64,000 nucleotides of DNA, from NCBI GenBank assembly GCA_020186115.1, contig WSYJ01000186.1:3145501-3209500 (forward strand), written 5' to 3'. Shown here piece by piece: positions 55,023 to 62,991 of the stretch. Both the position numbers and the translations under genes were made by a program. This DNA is from Histomonas meleagridis (taxonomy: Eukaryota > Parabasalia > Tritrichomonadida > Dientamoebidae). The first letter of the stretch is position 1, and every line of letters starts with the position of its first letter. Under the pieces are notes generated by a model, which was not told the origin of the DNA, searched no databases, and was given only the letters and a program-made list of their open reading frames with translations.

Positions 55023-57638
55023 TTATTCGTCATCTTCAATTAGCAAGCACTTCGTTTGCTCTTTGTTAGGGAAGTATCCTGGCGTACACTCAGTGCATTT
55101 ATCGGCGCCTTCGGTTGATATAGTTCCGCATGGACAGTTGTAGCAAAGGTTAAGCGATGTCGCGCCGGCTGCAATGCCGTATGTGCCGCCCGGGCATTTC
55201 TTGCACGTTTTGGCGCCTTCTTCATCTGAGTAGTAGCCAGCGGAGCACTTGACGCATGAACCTGACGATGTGGTGTACGAACCCTTTGGACAGCGCGTGC
55301 TTTGGCATTCAGACGAACCTTCGGTGGATGTGGAGTATTGAGGACACTTCTTGCAGCTGAGTGAGCCTTCTTCATCTGAGTAATAGCCGGCAGCGCACTT
55401 TGTGCATCCATTTGCTCCTGTTGAGGATGAATATGTTCCCTTTGGACATAATGTGCATTGAGTTGCTCCCTTTGGAGAATATGAACCTGCTGGACACGCT
55501 TTACATCTGTATGTACCATCTTCGGCAGAATAATAACCTGCATCACAAGGGTAACACTTTGTTGCACCTGATAAGGAATAACTTTCTGTTCCTGCTGGAC
55601 ATTTCTTGCATGATGAAAATGTTGGTGTATCAGTGGAATTGGAATATTGGCCTGATGGACATTTCTTGCATTCGCCTAATCCTTCTCCATCTGCATATGA
55701 ACCAGCTGGACATTTTGTGCATGAACCTGAAGCTGAGCTTGAATATGTTCCCTTTGGACATAATGTGCATTGAGTTGCTCCCTTTGGAGAATATGAACCT
55801 GCTGGGCACGCTTTACATCTGTATGTACCACTTTCGGCCGAATAATAACCTGCATCACAGGGGTAACACTTTGTTGCACCTGATGAGGAATAACTTTCTG
55901 TTCCTGCTGGACATTTCTTGCATGATGAAAATGTTGGTGTATCAGTGGAATTGGAATATTGGCCTGATGGACATTTCTTGCATTCGCCTAATCCTTCTCC
56001 ATCTGCATATGAACCAGCTGGACATTTTGTGCATGAACCTGAAGCTGAGCTTGAATATGTTCCCTTTGGACATAATGTGCATTGAGTTGCTCCCTTTGGA
56101 GAATATGAACCTGCTGGGCACGCTTTACATCTGTATGTACCACTTTCGGCCGAATAATAACCTGCATCACAGGGGTAACACTTTGTTGCACCTGATAAGG
56201 AATAACTTTCTGTTCCTGCTGGACATTTCTTGCATGATGAAAATGTTGGTGTATCAGTGGAATTGGAATATTGGCCTGATGGACATTTCTTGCATTCGCC
56301 TAATCCTTCTCCATCTGCATATGAACCAGCTGGACATTTTGTGCATGAACCTGAAGCTGAGCTTGAATATGTTCCCTTTGGACATAATGTGCATTGAGTT
56401 GCTCCCTTTGGAGAATATGAACCTGCTGGACACGCTTTACATCTGTATGTACCACTTTCGGCCGAATAATAACCTGCATCACAGGGGTAACACTTTGTTG
56501 CACCTGATGAGGAATAACTTTCTGTTCCTGCTGGACATTTCTTGCATGATGAAAATGTTGGTGTATCAGTGGAATTGGAATATTGGCCTGATGGACATTT
56601 CTTGCATTCGCCTAATCCTTCTCCATCTGCATATGAACCAGCTGGACATTTTGTGCATGAACCTGAAGCTGAGCTTGAATATGTTCCCTTTGGACATAAT
56701 GTGCATTGAGTTGCTCCCTTTGGAGAATATGAACCTGCTGGGCACGCTTTACATCTGTATGTACCACTTTCGGCCGAATAATAACCTGCATCACAGGGGT
56801 AACACTTTGTTGCACCTGATAAGGAATAACTTTCTGTTCCTGCTGGACATTTCTTGCATGATGAAAATGTTGGTGTATCAGTGGAATTGGAATATTGGCC
56901 TGATGGACATTTCTTGCATTCGCCTAATCCTTCTCCATCTGCATATGAACCAGCTGGACATTTTGTGCATGAACCTGAAGCTGAGCTTGAATATGTTCCC
57001 TTTGGACATAATGTGCATTGAGTTGCTCCCTTTGGAGAATATGAACCTGCTGGGCACGCTTTACATCTGTATGTACCACTTTCGGCCGAATAATAACCTG
57101 CATCACAGGGGTAACACTTTGTTGCACCTGATGAGGAATAACTTTCTGTTCCTGCTGGACATTTCTTGCATGATGCAAATGTTGGTGTATCAGTGGAATT
57201 GGAATATTCGCCTGCTGGACATTTCTTGCAACTCGAGCTTTTGGTATCAAAATAATTTCCAGCTGAGCACAATGTTGAAATACACTTTGTTGATCCCTCA
57301 GGCTTTTCACCTACTGTACCACTTGGACACTTCTTGCAATTTTCGAAAGAAGAAGAATCACTTGAGTTTGAATAATAACCTTCTGGGCATGGTTTGCATT
57401 GTTTAGAACCAACTTGATCAGTGTAGTACCCAGCGGGACATGTAGTGCAGGACCTTGATTCTGCAATTTTACTATATGTTCCTTTTGGGCATTTTACGCA
57501 GTGATGACTCGTACCAGATGGCCAGTACTCACCCTTTTTGCATGGTTCGCAATCTTCGCAGTAGTTAGGATCATTGATTTTCTTTGACGCAACAGCGCAC
57601 AAAAACAGCCCTAAAATCATTAGTGTGTCATTTGACAT
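55023..57638 (-). CDS. secreted cysteine-rich repeat protein (GCC2/GCC3, ephrin-receptor-like repeats)
   Basis: 871 residues. A signal peptide (MSNDTLMILGLFLCAVASKK) is followed by about 20 cysteine-rich modules of 35-50 residues. Each has the pattern CPAGxYSxxxxxxxCxxCPxGxY and six cysteines, matching the GCC2/GCC3 family common in trichomonads. From about 57190 to 55560 the gene is an array of a 312-bp (104-residue) block. No transmembrane helix or GPI tail is at the C-terminus (TPGYFPNKEQTKCLLIEDDE), so the product is probably secreted or held by other proteins. Adhesion or surface-coat roles are suggested for relatives. The stop is TAAA. Confidence 0.85.
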   Translation of the reverse strand: MSNDTLMILGLFLCAVASKKINDPNYCEDCEPCKKGEYWPSGTSHHCVKCPKGTYSKIAESRSCTTCPAGYYTDQVGSKQCKPCPEGYYSNSSDSSSFENCKKCPSGTVGEKPEGSTKCISTLCSAGNYFDTKSSSCKKCPAGEYSNSTDTPTFASCKKCPAGTESYSSSGATKCYPCDAGYYSAESGTYRCKACPAGSYSPKGATQCTLCPKGTYSSSASGSCTKCPAGSYADGEGLGECKKCPSGQYSNSTDTPTFSSCKKCPAGTESYSLSGATKCYPCDAGYYSAESGTYRCKACPAGSYSPKGATQCTLCPKGTYSSSASGSCTKCPAGSYADGEGLGECKKCPSGQYSNSTDTPTFSSCKKCPAGTESYSSSGATKCYPCDAGYYSAESGTYRCKACPAGSYSPKGATQCTLCPKGTYSSSASGSCTKCPAGSYADGEGLGECKKCPSGQYSNSTDTPTFSSCKKCPAGTESYSLSGATKCYPCDAGYYSAESGTYRCKACPAGSYSPKGATQCTLCPKGTYSSSASGSCTKCPAGSYADGEGLGECKKCPSGQYSNSTDTPTFSSCKKCPAGTESYSSSGATKCYPCDAGYYSAESGTYRCKACPAGSYSPKGATQCTLCPKGTYSSSASGSCTKCPAGSYADGEGLGECKKCPSGQYSNSTDTPTFSSCKKCPAGTESYSLSGATKCYPCDAGYYSAEDGTYRCKACPAGSYSPKGATQCTLCPKGTYSSSTGANGCTKCAAGYYSDEEGSLSCKKCPQYSTSTEGSSECQSTRCPKGSYTTSSGSCVKCSAGYYSDEEGAKTCKKCPGGTYGIAAGATSLNLCYNCPCGTISTEGADKCTECTPGYFPNKEQTKCLLIEDDE
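55555..57170 (-). repeat. 312-bp coding tandem repeat with alternating subtypes
   Basis: About five full copies of a 312-bp unit inside the cysteine-rich gene. The codon at the ESYS(S/L)SG position alternates strictly in six consecutive copies (S L S L S L in protein order, anchor near 57121, 56809, 56497, 56185, 55873, 55561), so the true unit is a 624-bp dimer. Confidence 0.9.
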
Positions 57639-58990
57639 TCAAAAATTGAAAACAATTGAAATTTGTTGACTTGTGATTAACGATCATATTGCACACAAAA
57701 GCAAAAGGTGAGTATTCAAAGTGTTTTAACCTTTCTCAAATGATTGCACACAAACAGACTAATTCAATTCTGAGGACGTTTGTTAATGCCCAAATGAAAC
57801 AATTTAAACTTGGAGAATATAAAAAAATAAAAATGCATTCGAAACACCACATTTCATAATCCAGTGCACAACAGAAGTCACCAAAATATTTCACCCAAAT
57901 TTTAAACCAAAAACTAAACTTATTCATGGCAAAGGATTGGTCTGTGTTTAACTAAAAAAACGAAATGAAAACTGAAAAATGAAACTTGACCTAAACAAAT
58001 AGAACAAACAATAAAAAGCCAATCAAGCGAAAAGTTAACAGAAGAAAAAAATTTTTCTAATAACTTCATCAAAATAATGAATATGGAAAAATGCTTCAAT
58101 AATGTGTATTGCTGAATGAGAACAGAGATGAGCATAAACATGAAAATGAAAGCAATGAAAAAGATATACAAAATTGAATAAATAATTTGGTAATAAGTGA
58201 AGAAGATAAATAAAAGATAAATAATGCGCAAGAGCAGGAATTAACAAGCAAACAAAGTGAATCACCAACTTAAGCATAAACATGATCAAATGATGTTATA
58301 GGAAAAGATAAACAATGAAAAAATAGCAAAAGAAAATCTTAACATGAATGTAATACTTATAATATGAACTAAAGCTTGAATTAAATTTGGAGAAAGCGTA
58401 CAAAAATATATAAATGCTTGTTTAGTTCTATTTATTTGAAGAAGAAGAAGGATGAAATTACACAAATAAATACAAATGATATAAAATAAAGTTAATGAAA
58501 ATGAGGAAAGATATAAAACAAAGACATAATGCTGTCAAAAGAAAAATTTAAATATGGAGAATTAAATGCAGATAATTAATAGCGAACCGACTAAATCCTG
58601 ATATTACCTACAAAATAATTTCATGAAAATGTATAATAACTTAAGTTGATTTAAATATTAAACAGAAATAATATTCATAAAGTCTAATATATTATTTGGA
58701 AATTATTCATAGATTTTTGATGGACAGCACTTGCGTAACCTCTTCATGTGGAATTAATCATGCCAAATAGGAATAAACGAAAATCTTTTGTAATTTTTGT
58801 TTCTTAAGAGGAAAAATTTATATTATAATTAATTCATTGTTTTTCTTTGTTCGATAGATTTTAAAATTTTGATTGGATTTTCATTTTTCAAATCAGTCAA
58901 GAAAATTTTAATGATTCATCAATTCAAAAAAGCACATAACATATTAAGGAGTAAATTTATTAAAAACAAAAAGCCTTGTGTACACTGTGC
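57639..58990. other. 1.35 kb intergenic region, purine-rich on plus strand
   Basis: No gene is seen. From about 57900 to 58560 the plus strand is markedly purine-rich, with repeated ATGA/GAAAATGA words. Short frames on either strand are low-complexity. Confidence 0.4.
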
Positions 58991-59404
58991 TTATCTTTGA
59001 GGGAAAGTGATACGAAATCCATCGATTATCATTGGTGTTCTCTCAAATTGCTTTGTTGAAATTAAACCATTAGGAGACACATCTTCTTTTTGAATTGGAT
59101 ATCTTTGGCGCCTTCTAAACTTGTTTTCAGATGGATTCTTTTCATGGCATTTTTTAACAAAAATTGAATGACCAAGAAAACATCTTCCATCAAACTTAGA
59201 TATTGCAGCTTCAGCTTCAGCAGTTGAATTATATGTGATTTTACAAAATCCTCCATTAAAATTTGGAGATTGAGATTTTTTCGAAAAGATAATTTTAGTT
59301 ATTTTTCCAACTGATGAAAATTCTCTTATGACATCATTAGAACTCATCTTGAATGGGATATTGTTCACGATAATACTCTTTGATTCGAATTCTTTGGCAT
59401 GCAT
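58991..59404 (-). CDS. small RRM RNA-binding protein
   Basis: 137 residues from ATG 59404; the earlier frame start lies in non-coding-looking DNA. One RRM spans about residues 9-80: RNP2 SIIVNNIPF, helix SSNDVIREFSSVG, strand ITKIIF, RNP1 NGGFCKITY and a second helix TAEAEAAISKFDG. RNP1 aromatic positions (F at position 3, Y at 8) are kept. The C-terminal tail is basic (KFRRRQRYP), suited to RNA contact. The target is unknown. TTTCATG at the start resembles a TCA initiator overlapping the leader. Confidence 0.75.
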   Translation of the reverse strand: MHAKEFESKSIIVNNIPFKMSSNDVIREFSSVGKITKIIFSKKSQSPNFNGGFCKITYNSTAEAEAAISKFDGRCFLGHSIFVKKCHEKNPSENKFRRRQRYPIQKEDVSPNGLISTKQFERTPMIIDGFRITFPQR

Positions 59405-59631
59405 GAAATTAATTGTTTGACAAAACCGTAAATACTTGTAAATGCAAAATTTAACGTATACAAATTTCATTCAAAATTGTTTTTGGGTTTCGTAATGAGG
59501 CTACTTCACTTTTTATAACGATCAAATTTAATTCATAAAGTGGAATGTGTCAAAATACAAACTGTTGACAGAAGATTTAGCCAAAATATGACAAAGTTTA
59601 TCATTGATTTATATTAAGTTTTTTTATTTAT
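59405..59631. other. short intergenic region
   Basis: Holds TATAAAAAGTGAAGTAGCC on the minus strand near 59500; otherwise nothing recognised. Confidence 0.35.
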
Positions 59632-60324
59632 TTATTGTGCCCAATCAAATAAGCTAAAATCAAATTTCTCAAGTGATGGAATTACAACAGTTGCTTTTGC
59701 ATTTTGAGATGCAAGAGCAGATTCAACATCAACTTGAGGATCTGGTACAAAAACAGATGCCATCCCAGCGTTGTTTGCTGCTTTGATGCCAAGTGGTGAA
59801 TCTTCAAATACAATTACTTCTTCTGGTTTGATATTATCCCATTTGCTCAAAGACTTTAAGAACACTTCTGGGTTTGGCTTACCTTTAGTTACTTCATTTC
59901 CTGTTGTGATATGGTCCATCATTGAATAAAAGTCATGATGATTGGCAATTTTTTGTTCAAAAACAGGCCTTCTAGATGAAGTACCTATTGCCATGTGAAC
60001 ATTCATTTCTTTTAGTTTTTTAACAAGTGACTCTGCTCCTGGCATAAGTTTTAGATTTTCCCAACAATGTTCAAGGATTTTTGTTCTTTTTTCAACAAGA
60101 TCTTCAGGTGTTATAGGAAGATTGTAATGTGATACTAAAAGGCGACATGTTTCAATTGCACTTTTTCCCATTAATTGTGGTTTAAGTTCCCAATCGAGTT
60201 CATGACCAGTAAGTTCTTTGTGTGCCCATGTATATGCCCATTCTGTGTCAATGAGTGTTCCATCATTATCAAAAATGACTGCTTTGATTGGTGTTGGCCA
60301 AATTTTAGTCATTGGTCGGAGCAT
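59632..60324 (-). CDS. HAD-superfamily phosphatase (HDHD1/pseudouridine-5'-phosphatase-like)
   Basis: 230 residues from ATG 60324. The frame extends upstream, but those residues overlap the divergent gene and its promoter. HAD motifs are intact: FDNDGTLIDTE (motif I, nucleophile Asp, general acid Asp), GTSSRRP (II), KGKPNPEVFLKS (III Lys) and FEDSPLGIKAANNAGM (IV). The cap is the type 1 helical kind. Such enzymes dephosphorylate small metabolites; the closest style is the HDHD1/beta-phosphoglucomutase group. The stop is TAAA. It is transcribed divergently from the WD40-like gene with only 117 bases between starts. Confidence 0.92.
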   Translation of the reverse strand: MLRPMTKIWPTPIKAVIFDNDGTLIDTEWAYTWAHKELTGHELDWELKPQLMGKSAIETCRLLVSHYNLPITPEDLVEKRTKILEHCWENLKLMPGAESLVKKLKEMNVHMAIGTSSRRPVFEQKIANHHDFYSMMDHITTGNEVTKGKPNPEVFLKSLSKWDNIKPEEVIVFEDSPLGIKAANNAGMASVFVPDPQVDVESALASQNAKATVVIPSLEKFDFSLFDWAQ

Positions 60325-60333
60325 TTTTTTTTT

Positions 60334-60339
60334 GAATGA
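60334..60339 (-). promoter_or_regulatory. Inr of the HAD gene
   Basis: On the coding strand TCATTC (60339-60334) matches the Inr and gives a leader of about 13 bases before ATG 60324. This supports the shorter start. Confidence 0.6.
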
Positions 60340-60441
60340 AATTTTATCCGAGTCTCTGAAAAAGTTTTTTGAGGTGATCACAAAATTGAGGGATTTTGGG
60401 GTGCCCGCAAAATGGGGTAGCCTTGATAACCGACCAAAAAA

Positions 60442-61779
60442 ATGGATCTTATTTCTTATCTTGAGGAAATTCAAAATACAAATCAAGTTTTAAGCATCCA
60501 ACTAAACCAAGGTTCTAATGCTGCTTTAATTGTTTCACCTCAACAATCTCAAATGCAAATATTTTTTTTAGATGGAAAATTACCACAAAATTTTGAAATT
60601 AATAAAACAGTCTTAGGAATATACTGGAGTGGTTTTTCAGATGATGTTATCGTGATTGGAAATGACAATGGAGATATTGAATTAAGAAACATTTATGATT
60701 TCGAAAAGATTATCAAAAAAATCAATATCACAGGTATTTCTTCATTTAGAGTTTCTTCTCCTATGAGCCCTTGGGGAAAATTTTCCTTATTGGTTGCTAC
60801 AGAAAAATCGTTATCAATTATCACACCTTTTGTTCCTGATAACTTAACAATTTCTAAACAACATATGATAGAACTCCAAAATGCATCTCCGGAATCTGCT
60901 ATTTTATCACAAAATATGGATTGTTTTATTGGAGAAGAAGATTCATATACGATTACTCCAGGTCTCGAATTTATTACTCAAGAATCAATATTTCCATTAA
61001 GTCATCAATTTGATTCCCAAGTTGTTGATATTGAATGGGACAAAAATTACCTTTATTCGTTACTTGAAAATAACGAACTTTTTTTGCTTAAAATAACAGA
61101 CGAATTTCCGATGTTCGATTCTGCATCATGTGAGCTTCATTCTGAAGTCATTATGTGTTTATCTCCACCTGTTCCACGAACAATGATTTCCATCAACGAG
61201 AACGTTTATCTATCGTCCCAAGAAAATCTTATAAACCTATCAAAATATACTCAAAACGAAGAAAAGATATTATTTAATACATATCATATTAATTCTATTT
61301 TAGTTGGTTTTATTGATCATAATCATTTCTTATTTTATGATTTAGATATGAATGTTAATCATATAATTGATATTAGCGCAATGGAAATGAGTGAAATTGA
61401 ATTAATCAATAAACAGAAAGAACAACAACCAAAAACTTCAAAGGAAGAAATGGTTTTAGTTTCTAATATTGATAATTTAACACAACTCAGAATTGAAGCG
61501 CATATTAAAAAAGAACATCTCGAAAAAAGAATTCAAGAACTTAAGAAGAAAGGAGAACAACTCGAAAAGATTCAAAAAGAATGTGAAAATAACTTCAGAA
61601 ACATCATCGGAAATGAAATAAGACCAGAAATCATTGAGTATATAAAAAAACAAATTTGCGAATCATATAAAATACTTTACAGAATTAATGCAATACAAAA
61701 GCCTTTTCTTAATGAAATTGCGAACGAAAAAATCAGATTCGAATTGCTGAAGCAAAAAAGACAAAAACAAAATAAATAA
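60442..61779 (+). CDS. WD40-like beta-propeller with C-terminal coiled coil
   Basis: 445 residues. The N-terminal ~310 residues alternate short strands and loops as in a beta-propeller (VLGIYWSGFSDDVIVIGNDNGDIELRNI; FSLLVATEKSLSIITPF; VVDIEWDKNYLYSLLENNELFLLK), though canonical GH/WD pairs are weak. Residues ~335-445 form a strongly charged coiled coil (KKEHLEKRIQELKKKGEQLEKIQKEC). No family is recognised. Propeller plus coiled coil suits an adaptor in transport or a ciliary/cytoskeletal complex, which is inference. Its start region faces that of the HAD gene and the two may share promoter sequence. Confidence 0.55.
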   Translation: MDLISYLEEIQNTNQVLSIQLNQGSNAALIVSPQQSQMQIFFLDGKLPQNFEINKTVLGIYWSGFSDDVIVIGNDNGDIELRNIYDFEKIIKKINITGISSFRVSSPMSPWGKFSLLVATEKSLSIITPFVPDNLTISKQHMIELQNASPESAILSQNMDCFIGEEDSYTITPGLEFITQESIFPLSHQFDSQVVDIEWDKNYLYSLLENNELFLLKITDEFPMFDSASCELHSEVIMCLSPPVPRTMISINENVYLSSQENLINLSKYTQNEEKILFNTYHINSILVGFIDHNHFLFYDLDMNVNHIIDISAMEMSEIELINKQKEQQPKTSKEEMVLVSNIDNLTQLRIEAHIKKEHLEKRIQELKKKGEQLEKIQKECENNFRNIIGNEIRPEIIEYIKKQICESYKILYRINAIQKPFLNEIANEKIRFELLKQKRQKQNK

Positions 61780-62029
61780 TAAATAAAAATCATAAAATAA
61801 TATATTAATTCTGTTGAATAAAATCGAAATATGAATCCTTTTATTTGAATGAATATTAACTTTTAGAAGAGATATATTTTCTTTGAATCATTATTATTTC
61901 TTTGAAGATTTGAATTATTTCCTCTACTAAAGTTAAAAACTTTTTTATTCGAGTTTGGTGGATTTGATGCTATTGATTTTGACACCCATATTGTATAACA
62001 TATTCTAAGTTCGATATTTATTTGATATA
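61780..62029. other. intergenic region
   Basis: AT-rich, nothing recognised. Confidence 0.4.
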
Positions 62030-62545
62030 ATTATTTTTTGATCAAGAAGACACTTTACATCTTTAATATGTCCAATTGCACAAGCTCTCATCAATAAATT
62101 TCTATATCAATCAAATAAATTCCAAATCTTGTTATAATCAAAAAAAAAAAAAAAAGTTTGAACGCATATCACAAACATTTTTTCTTTGAAATAATAATTG
62201 AACTATTTCCATATAACCATTAAAACATGCATCCATATAATTTATGAGAAATCCAAATATTTTATTATAACACCAAAATTTCAATATTAACATTATGAAA
62301 CAAATATAAACACTTACTGAATTGAAATCAATTTCTTTTTGTTCTAAAGGTATTTAACAGTTTCAATTTTACCATTTGCACATGCCCAAGTAAATGCTAT
62401 TGAAAATAATTTGTATAAATTTCAAAAAGCATAAACAAACAATAAAAGTATAAAATAAATTTAATACCTTTTTGTTCAAGCAGTAAACTGAACAATTTCA
62501 GTATTGCCATTTGAAGATGCAATAATAAGCGCTGTTGCATAAAAG
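62030..62545 (-). pseudogene. ankyrin-family gene remnant
   Basis: Minus-strand fragments of at least three ankyrin repeats (for example the complement of GAACAATTTCAGTATTGCC, giving the NGNTEIVQ helix, near 62491-62509) are separated by AT-rich spacers like those at 7200-7440. A run of ~17 As (62141-62156) interrupts it. No continuous frame exists. Confidence 0.55.
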
Positions 62546-62991
62546 TTAATGAAAATAGAAATAATATTTTCGAAGTGAATAATTATTTAAAACAAAAAAT
62601 AAGTTATAATATTTTGAGCGTTAATTAATGTAATATTACAATTGTACTATATTATCTAATTTTTTCATGTTACATATTTTGGTTTCCATTATTCAAACAA
62701 GAATATAATTACATTCTCGAGGATTGTTTAAGTAATGCAAAAATTTGATTTTAGTCATTCACCTTCAAATGTTAACATTCCAAAAAGGTGTTTAATACTG
62801 TAAGTGTTGTATCCCAATTTTACATAAATGCTACTTTATGACACTAAAAAAGAATCATGTGAAAAGAAGGTTTAAAAATCAAATTCCAGCAAAATTTTAT
62901 TATAATATAATTTAAAATTAGGTTGTTGTGGCAATTTTTGGATATTGAATCATTTTCAATCGTTTATCTGATGTCACATATTTTTTAAGCA
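62546..62991. other. intergenic region upstream of XRN-like gene
   Basis: No gene is seen. AAGTGAATAATTAT near 62573 shares a 14-mer with the 28-bp array unit. Confidence 0.35.

Noticed and set aside
55361-57406. 681-codon plus-strand open frame antisense to the cysteine-rich gene
   Set aside because: It is created because the 312-bp repeat is a multiple of three, so an open antisense frame is copied. Composition is repetitive (LLHL, NNLLGM) with no domain; the minus-strand protein is the real product.
57736-58289. Several 60-100 codon frames in the 57.7-58.3 kb gap
   Set aside because: Low-complexity hydrophobic or Phe/Ile-rich frames without domain or promoter.
59405-59470. Longer N-terminus of the RRM protein
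   Set aside because: The added residues are not protein-like for an RRM, and the ATG at 59404 gives a compact domain start.
60325-60486. Longer N-terminus of the HAD protein
   Set aside because: It would overlap the divergent gene and the Inr; the HAD domain starts properly from ATG 60324.
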